NCBI GenBank assembly: GCA_009746045.1
Contig: RPFO01000164.1
Coordinates: forward strand, 4,289,151 to 4,353,150
DNA from: Mesostigma viride
Lineage: Eukaryota; Streptophyta; Mesostigmatophyceae; Mesostigmatales; Mesostigmataceae
Reading direction: 5' to 3'
Length of the DNA: 64,000 nucleotides
Shown here piece after piece: positions 38,282 to 49,696 of the stretch; positions within the stretch are counted from its first letter, which is position 1; every line of letters begins with the position of its first letter. Both the position numbers and the translations under genes were made by a program. The notes beneath the pieces are model-generated. The model ran no database searches. It worked only from the letters and a program-made list of their open reading frames with translations, and was not told where the DNA came from.

Positions 38282-38565
38282 GTGCCGACAAAGCCACGGA
38301 TAATGGCGATGGCTTGCATTGACCAAGTGCAAGGTACTAGCCGTATTTTCTTGCTTCTTTTGCATTTTCTTCCTGTGTTAGCCGTGTTTAGATCGCGAGC
38401 AATGCATGGCGCGCTCTTTGTAACTTTCATCTTCTCTCCGTCGATGAATGCTGTACTGCGCTCCATTCAGATGCCCTCCGGATTGGACCACACCTACCAA
38501 GGACTGACAGGGCTTTATGTGGGGGGACCAAGTGCATATCGGACGAAGAAGTTGCTCGGCTTCAG
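38282..38565 (+). other. Candidate 5' exon for CHUP1 (hydrophobic segment)
   Basis: An open frame with a strongly hydrophobic stretch (IFLLLLHFLPVLAVF) ends at CTTCAG followed by a near-ideal donor GTAAAG at 38566. CHUP1 proteins normally begin with a hydrophobic outer-envelope anchor that the assembled model lacks. Splicing from here to the first confirmed exon is not demonstrated, and the join phase is unknown. Confidence 0.2.
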
Positions 38566-39162
38566 GTAAAGAGTCATCATTATGTTAGCATCTTGTGCTC
38601 GAGGATCGGAGAAACGCGGAGTTTTGTAACTGTTGGGCTGTTCTTTACGTTAAGTATATGACGTAATATCATGTATTATGTCGCTTCGCTTTCCTACTGG
38701 GGTTTAATGAACACGGTAGCACTCGATTTACCTCTTGGTTTAAGACACTAGTTAGATTTCGATGTTACGTTGAAAATACGTGGCCTAGGTTGTATCTGTG
38801 ATGTGTGGACTGCAGGCCATGGCAAAAATGCATGGGTTTTCCATCGTTTATGTAATATGTATGTATGTGACCTTAGGTGTTGCCGCCTTAATCTTAATGT
38901 TAACGTAGTGAAATGTGGCATGCGTTTCTTTCATGGGCAGTCTCATTTCTTAGATATAATTTGCTAAGCTCATGGCCATGGGATTGGTGTTTGCCTACAT
39001 CGGCCGCTTTTCCAGGTCGTGCTGTTGCCGTACTGTGGATTGAGCTTAATGTGAATGTTCTCTTTCTCAGCTTGTGAAGGTTGATTCCTTTCTTTACCAG
39101 AAATGGCCTAGGTTGGCTTCATGCTCATGGCCTGGTTGTCTGTTAGCCTGGTTCTTAACCTG

Positions 39163-39500
39163 CGGCCGACCGACGGACCAACCGACCGACCGACGGACCG
39201 ACCGACCGACCGACGGACCGACGGACCGACCGACCGACCGACCGACCGACCGACCGACCGACCGACCGACCGACCGACCGACCGACCGACCGACCGACCG
39301 ACCGACCGACCGACCGACCGACCGACCGACCGACCGACCGACCGACCGACCGACCGACCGACCGACCGACCGACCGACCGACCGACCGACCGACCGACCG
39401 ACCGACCGACCGACCGACCGACCGACCGACCGACCGACCGACTGACCGACCGACCGACCGACCGACCGACCGACCGACCGACCGATTGACCGACCGACCC
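39163..39500. repeat. (GACC)n tetranucleotide array
   Basis: About 80 GACC/CCGA units with a few GACG and GACT variants, ending about 35 bases before the CHUP1 ATG at 39534. It would lie in the 5' untranslated region or a leader intron. Long PTDR or VGRS frames are artefacts. Confidence 0.9.
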
Positions 39501-39533
39501 AACGACCCAACGACCCAACGACATGGCCGCGCG

Positions 39534-42500
39534 ATGTCGCAGGAGCTGATTCAGGGCTTGTGTCGCGATCTGTCCCAGCATCAGCAGCGGCAGCGGCAAC
39601 TTGGATGCAACGACTACCCGCTTGCCCAGCACGCGCCAGAGCCCACCCCTGGCATCCCGCCCAGGGCGTTGGCGCACCTACCGCAACTTCCCATCATCTC
39701 CCAGAGTGACGCAGACAAGGCCCCTGAGTGCACGGCGCTGATCAACCTGAGTGGCCAGCATGACCTCAGCAATCACGGCGTGCGGAGCCACGCTGGCTCT
39801 GGTGGGTCCGGTCGAGGGGGCGGTGTCCGCTTTGCCATCGGGGGCGGGTCCGGGGGCTCCAACCGGCCGTCCTCTGGCGGGGGTAGCAAGTCGGGTGGTG
39901 GGAGCTCCGGCGCCTCTGGGGCTGATGGCGGGGATGATGATGAGGAAGGGGGTGATGAGGATGACGATGACGAGGAGGATGAGGATGAGGACGAGGAGGA
40001 CGAGGAGGGCGGTGACGGCGGCGGCGGGCGGCGCAAGTCAGGCCCGCGGCTGGTCCGCGTGAGCAGCCGCTCGGCGAAGCAGCGGGAGCGCCACACGGTG
40101 GAGCGCATGACGATGGTCAAGGAGATGGAGCGTCTGCAGAACACGATCTCGCACATGAAGAAGAAGGAGGAGGAGCTGCAGGAGGAGAACCGGCAGCTCA
40201 AGAAGCTCGAGGTGGAGATGCACCAGGTGAGGGGGGAGGTGCCGTAGCAGGAGGGGGGAAGGGGGAGGTTCACCCGGTGAGGGGGAGATGCAGCAGGAGA
40301 AGAAAGGGGAGGGGGGAAGGGGGAGGTTCACGCGGTGAGGGGGAGATGCATCAGGAGAAGAAAGGGGAGGAGGGAAGGGGGAGGTTCACGCGTTGAGGGG
40401 AGATGCAGCAGGAGAAGAAAGGGGAGGGGGGAAGGGGGAGGTTCACGCGGTGAGGGGGAGATGCAGCAGGAGAAGACAGGGGAGGGGGGAAGGGAGAGGT
40501 TCACGCGGTGAGGGGGAGATGCAGCAGGAAAAGAAAGGGGAGGGGGGAAGGGGGAGGTTCACGCGGTGAGGGGGAGATGCAGCAGGAGAAGAAAGGGGAG
40601 GGGGGAAGGGGGAGGTTCACGCGGTGAGGGGGAGATGCAGCAGGAGAAGAAAGGGGAGGGGGAAAGGGGGAGGTTCACGCGGTGAGGGGGAGATGCAGCA
40701 GGAGAAGAAACGGGAGGGGGGAAGGGGGAGGTTCACGCGGTGAGGAGGAGATGCAGCAGAGAAGAAAGGGGAGGGGGGAAGGGGGAGGTTCACGCGGTGA
40801 GGGGGAGATGCAGCAGGAGAAGAAAGGGGAGGGGGGAGGGGGAGGTTCACGCGGTGAGGGGGAGATGCAGCAGGAGAAGAAAGGGGAAGGGGGAAGGGGG
40901 AGGTTCACGCGGTGAGGGGGGAGGTGGCTTTGGTGAAGGGAGTGGTGCCCCAGATGAAGAAGGGGGGGGGGGGGGGGGGGGGGTAAGGGTATCGTAGTGG
41001 AAAGATCTTCCAGGTGAGGGGAGACTTAGGACTATGGAATCCGACCCCCTGGGTGAGGTTGCCCGTAGGCTTTGGACTAGGTGATGATGAGTAGTGCAGC
41101 TGGTGAGGGTGGGGAGGAGAGGTGAAGGACCAGGTGTGCGTTCGAGGCTGACACTTTCTCAGAGCAAATGGATTGTCAGAACCAGTTTAAGGGGGAGAGG
41201 CATGGAGTTGCACCAGTTGAGGGGGGAGAATTAGCAGGTGAGGGGGGGATGAAAGCACCAGGTGAAGGGTATGGGGGGGGAGTGAACAAATGGCGAGGCT
41301 GGGGGGGAGGATGTTTCCTGTGAGGGGGAATGGGAGGCATGTGGGGGGGGGGGGGGGGTGCCCTGCGCAGCCGTAGTGCACGGATTCGGGCAGGGGGTCA
41401 AATATCGTTTGCCCAAATTCCTCTCCCTTCCAGCTGCTAAGCTGCACTGTTGGGAGAGGGGGACGCGATGGTGGGATGGGAGCTGGGCATGGGGGTCACG
41501 GAGGCAGGGGGGTGACTGTGGGGAATCCTTCATTGTAGCCAGTGTAGAGCCCAGAGCAGCTGTCAAATGGTATTAGACAAGGCAACTGTCAGAACCAAGG
41601 GGGCAATGGCTCCATCGCATCCATTTTAGGTGGGCCAGTTTTTAGACAAGCCATGCCTGCGTGCACAGCATCGTAACAGTCGTGCAACGTGCCTGCCAAT
41701 TTCCCCTTGCATGTGCCCCGGCCGCGCTTGTACCTGTGCACGTGTACCTGTGGTGCATGCCTTGCTGAGCCTCTTTCTTTTGGTCGTTGCTCCGCCTTCC
41801 CCCCTCTTGTTGTGTGCGCCAGCTCAAGCGCACCAACCTGGAGCTGACGATGGAGAAGCGGCACAGCCACGTGAAGCTGCAGGAGGTGGAGGAGAAGAAG
41901 CACAACCTGGACGAGAGCATGATGACGCGCACGACGTACCGCGAGATGGAGGCCAAGATCAACACGCTCACCGAGGAGATCGACAACCTCAAGAAGCAGG
42001 TAAATAAATAATAAACAAGTGAAAGCTTGTTAGAGGGCTCGCACAAGAAGTAGGTAAGAGGAGGGGTGGGGGGGAGGGAATGCACCAGGGCAAGGAGCTC
42101 GATATCCTGAAGCAGGTGGGAGGGCAAACCTCGCCTTGAGTGGGCAAAGCGCAAGGAGCAGGTTAGGAACTGCAGGAGGTCAAGCGTATAACGGCAAGGA
42201 GATGGACACCCTCAACAAGTAGGTACATGGGCAAAGCGCAAGGAGCAGGGTAGGAACGGCAGGAGGTCAAGCGTGTAACGGCAAGGAGATGGACACCCTC
42301 AACAAGTTGGTACATGGGCAAAGCTCAAGGAGCAGGGGGGAGGGTGAGCACGCGGAGGAGTTGAGAGGATTGGAGGGGGTACAGAAAGAGGGAACAGGAG
42401 GGTTAGAGATCAACAACCTGAAGAAGCAGGTAAAATGAACAAGCGAGGGTTGGTGAGAGGGTGCGCACGGGAAGCAGGTGAGAGGAGGGGAGAGGCAAGC

Positions 42501-45500
42501 AGAGAGGGAGGAGATGGACAACTTTAAGAGGGCAAACCTTAAGGAGGGGCAGCTAAGGGAACAAGCCTTGATGAGCAGGTGAGAGTGTGGGAGGAGGAGA
42601 CGGAAGGTAATTGCCAAGCAAGCGGAGGGAGGTTGCCAGGTACGAACCAGAATCAGCGCTGTGCTGCATCCCTGGCCATACCATTCATGGCCATTCTGTT
42701 CCGAGCGTGCTCCAAATTTTCGTAAATTTCCGTCACATTGCCGACTTACTGCTCGCAAACTGCTGCGTGTGCCGCCCTTCCCCCCCGCCCACCACCACCA
42801 CACACACACACACACACTTTTGCCCACACTTGGCCACACACTTGGCCCCTGCCTCCTCCCTGTTCCTTACGTGTGTTTGTGCCCAATATCCCGGCGCTCG
42901 GCAGAACGAGAGCCTCCAGCAGGCGCGCTTCACAGAGCTGGAGGAGGTCGTCTACCTGCGCTGGGTGAACGCGTGCCTCCGCTACGAGTGCCGCAACGTG
43001 CGCCGTGTGCCCGGGAAGTACACCGCGCTCGACCTCAACAACTCCAAGTCCCCCCGCTCGCAGCAGCTCGCGAAACACCTCATGGCGCTCTACAGCAAGC
43101 AGGACATGGGCGGCGAGGGCGGCGACCTGCTGCCAGATGGCGCCGCCGGTTTCGATCCCAATGTTCCCAGCTTTGGCGGGCTGGCCAATCTCATCCCGGG
43201 CGGGCGCACGCTCGCGGCACCTCCTGGCAAGCCCAAGAAGGGCAAGATGGGTGCGGGCGCGGCCGCGTCGGGTCTCTCGGGCGCGTTCGATGAAGACGAC
43301 TCGGACAACGAGCTCGACGACAAGGCCGAGGTGCTGCAGACCTTTGGCAAGGGCGGGGACCCAGGCGCCGCGGTGTCCAAGCAGAGCCTCATCGCCGCGC
43401 GCAAGGCGCTCAGTAAGACTGCGAGTGGCATCCCCAAGAGCCGCCCCCCCGGTGCCGGTGGCGAGGACGACGACGACGATGATGACGACGACGATGACGA
43501 CGAAGGCGGCGTGGTCTCGGCTGCGGGCGATGCGGATCTCCGGCGCGCGGTCGCAGCTGCCAGTGGCGGCAGCAAGAAGAAGGACGAGAAGAAGAAAGAG
43601 GCCAAGAAGAGCAACGTGAGCACGGCGGGCCTCCCGCCCAAGCAGGCCCGCAAGGCGCTACCGCCGCCCGTCTCGGGGGATGATGGAGGGGAAGACGCGC
43701 CATCGGGAGGCGGGGGTGGGCCGCCGCGCCCTCCCGGGCCGCCTCCCCCGCCGGGTGGTCCCCCGCGCCCCCCTGGTGCGCCCCCTCCCCCGCCCCCCCC
43801 CGGCGGCCTCAAGAAGATGGCGACCAAAAAAGGTGGCGTCCAGCGCGCGCCGGACGTCATCCAGCTGTACCAGAAGCTCTTCAAGCGCGACGGCTCGTCC
43901 AAGCTGGCGGCCAAGAAGGACGACGAGGGCGGCCACGATGCGCGCAGCGAGATGGTGAACGAGATCGAGGGGCGGTCGACCTATCACATGGAGGTGGGTG
44001 GCGGGTGGCTGCTTTGACCGATCACATGGAGGTGGGTGGCGGGTGGCTGCTTTGACCGATCACATGGAGGTGGGTGGCGGGTGGCTGCTTTGACCGATCA
44101 CATGGAGGTGGGTGGCAGGTGGCTGCTTTGACCGATCACATGGAGGTGGGTGGCGGGTGGCTGCTTTGACCGATCACATGGAGGTGGGTGGCGGGTGGCT
44201 GCTTTGACCGATCACATGGAGGTGGGTGGGGGGTGGCTGCTTTGACCGATCACATGAGGGCAGCCAAGTGATGGGCGGGTCAATGCATCACGAGGGTGAC
44301 CCCCCACCTCCATATGATGAGGGTGTCTGAGGTCACTTTGCAATCCAACAAAGCTGAGGTCACTTTGCAATCCAACAAAGCTGTTGGGTGGTACATGAAT
44401 CTCGTGGGTGGGTATCCGATGGATAAGGTGTAGTGCAGGTCGTGGGCGGCTCCGTGGGGTGGTGGATGGGCTGCACTCGCTGGTGGGTGTATGCATGTGA
44501 TAGCGACGACGGCAATGTACTAGTCCATTGGGCATGAGTTGACAAGGCCATGGGGCATGAATTGAATAGTCCAACGGGCATGATCCAGGGACGCTTGTAC
44601 TTGGTGGTACTTGGTGGGGGGGCGGGGTTCGGGTGAGCGTTGGCTGGATGGGCGGGTTCATGTGCGTGGGAGGGGTTATTAACGTGCTAGCCAGGGCTAA
44701 GAATATATGGCATATTTTCGATCTGTCCTTCCATGTCATGCTGGGGACAATCCAACCGATCCAGCCAACTCTTCACCAACACCCAACAACCGCTCGATCA
44801 TTCCCCCACCGGCCACCACCCACCCTATCATCCATCCCTATGCCCCGGAAAACACGCGTGCCAACGACAGGTCAAGCAAGACGTGGAGGTGCAGGGCGAG
44901 TTCATCAACTACCTGGCTTCCGAGGTGGCGTCGCTCAAGATCCGCAACATGGACAAGGTCGTCCTCTTCGTGGAGTGGCTGGACAACGAGCTGTCGTACC
45001 TTGTCGACGAGCGCGCGGTGCTCAAGCACTTCCCGGACTGGCCCGAGGGGAAGACGGACGCGCTGCGCGAGGCCGTCGCCGAATACAACGATCTCAAGAA
45101 GCTTGAGCAGAAGATCCTGAACACGCAGTGCGACGACAAGGTGCCCGTCGATGGCGCGTGCAAGATGATCTTCAAGGAGATGGACCGGTGAGTTGGTGTG
45201 CGATGGACTGGGGAGTGGGTCTGGGAGCTGGGGAATGAGGCCCCTTCAGCAAGGAGTTACCCCTGCGATGCCTAGGATTCGGGATGGACTGGCGAGTGGG
45301 TGTGGAATGACTGGGGAGTGGGTGTGCGATGGACCGGTGAGTGGGTGTGCGATGGACCGGTGAGTGGGTGTGCGATGGACCGGTGAGTGGGTGCGCGATG
45401 GACCGGTGAGTGGGTGCGCGATGGACCGGTGAGTTGGCCGGAAGTATAGAACCTGATCCCTTCGTCGTGGGGTTTCCCTTGTGAAGCCTAGGAGTGATGC

Positions 45501-47416
45501 GCGAGTAAACATGGGATAGGCTGGTGAGCGGGAGTGCTGCCTTGTGCTCGAGCTCGGTTACTGCCCCACTACCAAGAGGCCAGCGAGTGGGTGCCCCCGA
45601 TACCTATGGGGATACATAAGGGGACAAGGTCAAGCGACACATGGGGCGTGACGGCTGCTAGGTGATCCAGGCCGATTGGGCGTGTAGATAACCACCCCCT
45701 GTGAATTGGTCTCCATCGCCTTCCGCACCTGCTGGCTGCTTGTGATTCCTCTGGTTTTGCCAGCTGGTTGCCTGACCCTGTCTCCTTTCCTGGCTTACCC
45801 TGCGCACCCTCTGGCACACGCTTGCCCATGCGTGTCTGTCTGCTGGCACACACCCATCTGCTGGCCCACGCAGCGTGGAGGACAAGGTGATGCAGATCCT
45901 GCGCACGCGCGACGCGAACCAGAAGAAGTACAAGGCGTTCGACATCCCGTCTGACTGGCTCAACGACAACGGCATGATTGGCAAGGTGAGCGCCGATAGT
46001 TTCGTGGCGCTTAAGAATAAAACAGCCTTCTAAAACAAGGGTTCCCAGGGTAGCCCTCGGCAGTCCCCCCTGGTTGGCCGAGGCATGGCTGGTGCCAAAC
46101 ATGTTTGTGGTGGTCCATGCTTGGGTGCATGCAAGTGCTTGTTTGCAGTCCTGGGTTTCTGGGAGTTCCTGTTGGCTGGCAAAGCCCAGCATCAGCGTGC
46201 AGGGTCTCCTGTTCATAGTATGGCATCTTATGGAAAGATAAATGTGAATGAAACGAAAAGTGGTTGCCTTGTGATGATGGGTGACGGAATGGAGGATGGT
46301 ATGCAGTGAGTCTATCCCCGTCTTATAATGCTAAAACTCTCTGCCCTTGTGCTCATGTCTCTTATCACAGACGATCATTAGGGTATCCCTGTACTCCTCC
46401 ACGGTAGCTCATCTGCTTCTGTCCTCTTTCCCGCCGCCCTCCCTGTGCCCCCCCCCCCGCCCCCCCCCCCCCCCCTTACTCCCCCTCCTCTCAAACACCC
46501 CAGGTCAAGGTGGCCTCCGTGTCACTCGCGAAGAAGCTGATGCAGCGTGTGGCCAAGGAGCTCAAGCGGCTCACGGGCGACGCCAACGAGCCGATCCGCG
46601 AGTACCTGCTGCTGCAGGCCGTGCGCTTTGCTTTCAAGGTCCACCAGGTAGGGCGCCTCGCGGTGCATACTCCACTAGGTACCATGCCCCGCACTTCTGT
46701 GGCCCACCGTGGAAACTGCTGCGCTTTGTGCGATCCACCAGGGCAAGTGCTTTGCGTTTCATGGTCCACCATCTAGGATGCCGCACATCTTCATGGGCCA
46801 CCAGTACATCCGTCACTGCACGTGATCTGTCGGTGCGTCTACCTCGTGCTGTTGGGTGGGGTGTATTGTGTCTTTGGCCGCATGGGTGCCCATGTGATCA
46901 GGGTTGCTGGTATTACGTAGCCACGGGAGGCATAGGCCGCGCAGCCACATCGGGTGCACCTCAATAGAGCTGCAATCAATGCCGGACTTAAATGCCGAAT
47001 CCCTCACATGACAGAGCCCAGTTTGTTCTCACAAAGACTTAACTCACAGTCGGACAATGTAGACCGCATCCCGAGCATGTGCTATCATGTACCGGTGCCA
47101 AAAAATTTCTTCCTCCTGTGCAGTTTGCCTGTTTGGAACTGGCATCAATCGATGACACCTGCTGCTCCCCATCATAATACGCCCTGTTGCACTCCCCCCC
47201 CCCCCCCCCCTGTTGGCCCCGCCCTGCCCCAAAACGCCCTGTCATACTGGCCCCCCTTGCCCCCTCCCTGCGCAGTTTGCGGGCGGTTTCGACGAGGAAG
47301 CCATGCGCGTGTTCGAGGTTCTGCGTGCGATCGCGATGGAGAGGGAGGAGGAGATGCGCGCCGCGGGGGTGGTTAACGACGACGGAGGGGAGGGGGAGAT
47401 CCCGGTCGAGGCATAG
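39534..47416 (+). CDS. CHUP1: CHUP1-like chloroplast unusual positioning protein
   Basis: Exons 39534-40226, 41823-41999, 42905-43993, 44871-45187, 45874-45985, 46504-46647 and 47276-47416 join in phase to 890 codons (Arabidopsis about 1000). CHUP1 sits on the chloroplast outer envelope and drives light-dependent movement through short actin filaments. Seen: an Asp/Glu-rich tract (about 135-165), a long coiled coil (about 180-305), the hallmark VYLRWVNACLRYE (306-318), a second acidic tract, a profilin/actin-type polyproline segment (about 562-592), then the conserved C-terminal domain with LVDERAVLKHF, DWPEGKTDALREA, LLLQAVRFAFKVHQ and FAGGFDEEAM. All splice sites are GT-AG. The ATG at 39534 gives MSQELIQG, with no hydrophobic anchor, so an upstream exon may be missing. 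The protein lies divergent from DPE2. Confidence 0.9.
40227..40925 (+). repeat. 58-bp repeats copying the CHUP1 exon 1 / donor junction
   Basis: About twelve units of 58 bp fill the start of the first confirmed intron. Each contains GGTGAGGGGGAGATGCAGCA, resembling the exon end GTGGAGATGCACCAG plus donor GTGAGGGGG. Each unit holds at least one plausible GTGAGG donor. Confidence 0.85.
40926..41822 (+). other. Rest of CHUP1 intron 1
   Basis: G-rich intron with poly-G runs at about 40962-40982 and 41343-41358, and several CAGGTGAGGG-like decoy donors. No other element was recognised. The acceptor AG is at 41821-41822. Confidence 0.5.
42000..42535 (+). repeat. Dispersed copies of the CHUP1 exon 2 / donor junction
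   Basis: The exon 2 end, GAGATCGACAACCTCAAGAA then GCAG|GTAAAT, is echoed at about 42098, 42202, 42285, 42405 and 42512. The 42405 copy (GAGATCAACAACCTGAAGAA, GCAG, GTAAAATGAACAAG) also retains the first bases of the intron. The copies are 80-120 bp apart and diverged. Confidence 0.8.
43994..44270 (+). repeat. 38-bp repeats copying the CHUP1 exon 3 / donor junction
   Basis: Six to seven nearly perfect 38-bp units, each with GATCACATGGAGGTGGGTGG. This reproduces exon end TATCACATGGAG plus donor GTGGGTGG. The true junction at 43993/43994 is the first unit. Confidence 0.9.
45188..45440 (+). repeat. 23-bp repeats copying the CHUP1 exon 4 / donor junction
   Basis: The exon end ATGGACCG plus donor GTGAGT is repeated as GCGATGGACCGGTGAGTGGG. 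Five clean units at 23-bp spacing (45328, 45351, 45374, 45397, 45420) follow several degenerate ones. Every clean unit keeps a strong GTGAGT donor. Confidence 0.9.
46648..46815 (+). repeat. Degenerate copies of the CHUP1 exon 6 / donor junction
   Basis: The exon 6 end GCGCTTTGCTTTCAAGGTCC then ACCAG is echoed at about 46710-46745 (GCGCTTTGTGCGATCCACCA) and 46746-46772 (TTTGCGTTTCATGGTCCACC), and by a GGCCACCAG near 46797. Divergence is high. Confidence 0.55.
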
Positions 47417-48764
47417 ACGCAGATGCCACAAAGGAAGGGGCTGGAAGGGTTGGGGGTGGCTCTTTGTGTCAGGGCCATTGGTCGTATGCGTCGTATCGGC
47501 CATTGGTCCTGATGAGGCCGGCATCCCATCGTTGCGGTCACATGCTCTGGCACTCGCTCATGGAAATGACTGTACGGGGAAGGTGTGCTGCGGAGCAGGT
47601 ACAGCGATGCCGTGCAGATGTACCCACAAAGGTGCCCCTGGCCATCCCAACTGGGTGGGGGGCTTCCAATTGCATGCGTATCTTCGTCTCCTTGGTTGCG
47701 GCAGGGACATGGGGGACCCTGGCATTTTGGGTGGCCTCCTTGCGCCATGGAGAGGGGAAGGTGGGATCCGCCGGGGGCGGAAAGAGGGACGGGCATCAGA
47801 TTTCAGGGTTGTGAAGCTATTTGGCCATGGATGTGCGGCCATGTGGCCACACGTGGGTGTGGATGCCATGGGCATAATGACCTGGGGGGTTGGTTCCTAT
47901 GATGGCCGCATCTTTTAAGCAGTGTGGGGCTCTATGGCCTTGATCATATTGGCCGCTTTTGCCAGGCAGTTCCGCGACATTTCTTCCTGCATGGTCAGGT
48001 CCTTGCTTGGTTATATATTTTGACGACGTTACGGTCTGTGCCGTTGTCCGTGGTCACTGGGCATGCTGGCAGATGTGGGATCGTCAAAGAATAGGTGAAG
48101 AAACCATTGACTGGGCTTACCTTACTGGGCTCGCCACAGTGAATTGCTGCGACCCATGGTGTCTCGCCATGAGGCAGGCATACCTCGGGTAGTCATAGCC
48201 CGAGTACAGTGTGTGCGAGGGGGCTGGTAGCTGGTTGCTATGGCCTACAGCTGGCATTTTCGCATCCCCGTGCTTTCAGGTTGTGGGGAAGACGGGACGA
48301 TCCAGTGCAGGCAAGAAATGGCTGTGAACGCGTGTGCTGGCATAGGGTTTTAGCCACATGTTCATCGTTGGGTGTGGGCTTCTGCAATCTAAAAGGCCAA
48401 AACGTCGGTATCTTATTTGGAGGGGGGTTCACATCCTGTGTCCTGTTGACTGTTACATGTATTTTTTGTGTGGCTTTCTGGTGGTTCGCGAGGAAATTTC
48501 TTAGCAAATTCATGCGTCGGCACTGAAGGACCGAATGCCCAGCATCATTCTGGCAGAGGCGTCTCTGGGGATGTGCTGTCCTTACAGGGTAAAGGGAGCC
48601 AGCCACCATTGCTACAGATAACTACATCCAATGATCTTTTCGATAGTTAATAGTTTAAATGTACAAGTCAGTGGCAGTGATGTTATGACGTATGGCCTCA
48701 CTTAACGAACACTTTTCGGCGTCATAGCCTATTTTCCAATGTTAATGAATGTGACAAAAATGGA
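47417..48764. other. CHUP1 3' flank
   Basis: The CHUP1 3' untranslated region begins here. The remaining 1.3 kb shows no recognisable gene, repeat family or element end. Short frames on both strands are not supported by motifs. Confidence 0.45.
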
Positions 48765-49025
48765 TCTAAAGCACATCGCTGCATATTTCCACCTCCATTC
48801 AATTCCATCATCCGAACGACTCGACAAACGCGCGGATCGATGTAAGATAACATCAGGCTCGAGCTACCATGGTCCAGATCCTCCAGATCGGCAGCTAGTA
48901 GCTGGCCAGCACTGGTTGCATGTCTCATATATGAAGCACTTGAGACAACTATGCCTGTTCATTCGTGCCCTTATGTGTTACATAAGCTCCCAACGGAGTT
49001 ATGTTCTTAATTAATTAATTAATCC
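48765..49025 (+). mobile_element. Retroposon with hairpin end and TTAA tail
   Basis: The segment with CAGGCTCGAGCTACCATGGT and CCATTCAATTCCATCATC matches about 14020-14105, and ends CTCCCAACGGAGTTATGTT plus a (TTAA)n tail at 49007-49022. This is the same 3' end as the LINE fragments here. Confidence 0.55.
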
Positions 49026-49100
49026 TGTCTTAAAATAATCGTTTTCCCCGTCTTTGTCCTTATCGTGTCGATTTCATCAAGACTCTGGTTAATTGAACTC

Positions 49101-49696
49101 TTTCATCGTTGTTCGGGTTTTCCACGCATAGGCATCTAGAATCTTTGTACCAGGGCATGCCTCACATTTCGGACGAGATTCGACAGCGTAGGATAGCATT
49201 CGTAGGACATCTTGCTCGCACCAGACAGGTAGACACCGCCCTCGGTCTGGCCGGCCCCGGCCCAGCGGCTTGGCCAGCAAGGACGGCATATCCTGACCTG
49301 GCCTGGCCCCAAGGACATTCCTGAGAAGGTAGGCAAACATGTCATGACCTACCCACAGCAGTTGATGGCTGACCTAGTGGTCCCAGCGCAGTTTGAAAAT
49401 CGCATTCACTCCCTCTCTCTTGCTTGGACTGCTATGCAGGACAAGAGGAGGTGGAAGACCATTGTCCAGGCTCATACGCCCGCCCCTGTGGGCAAGCCCC
49501 CTCCCCCCAAGCGGAAGGGGCGCTTTGTTGAGTAGAATAGGTAGGGTTTTCTAGATTAGATTAGCTTAGAGTTAGATTAGTTCGGTTTCGCGGCTTTGTC
49601 CCCCCCTCCATCCATCCACGGGAATATGTGCTACATGATCTCCCAACGGAGTCATGTTATAATTTCATTTAATTTAATTTAATTTTCATCGTTGTT
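49101..49696 (+). mobile_element. 5'-truncated LINE with 13-bp target duplication
   Basis: TTTCATCGTTGTT occurs at 49101-49113 and 49684-49696, flanking the insert. Inside, PHISDEIRQRRIAFVGHLAR is the post-polymerase region of a LINE reverse transcriptase, followed after frame breaks by LMADLVVPAQFENRIHSLSL ending in VGKPPPPKRKGRFVE and TAG at 49535. It ends with CTCCCAACGGAGTCATGTT and a (TTTAA)n tail. Confidence 0.75.

Larger units (their letters stand above)
36566..39533. other. Divergent intergenic region between DPE2 and CHUP1
   Basis: About 3 kb separating oppositely transcribed genes. It contains hairpin elements with short GTT/CAA runs (37257-37590), a candidate CHUP1 5' exon (38282-38565) and a tetranucleotide array (39163-39500). 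A TATA-like motif lies upstream of DPE2. The rest shows no recognised feature. Confidence 0.5.

Noticed and set aside
39074-39677. PTDR and VGRS repeat frames
   Set aside because: Translation of the GACC array upstream of CHUP1.
43090-43914. 274-codon minus-strand frame
   Set aside because: Antisense shadow of the GC3-rich CHUP1 exon 3.
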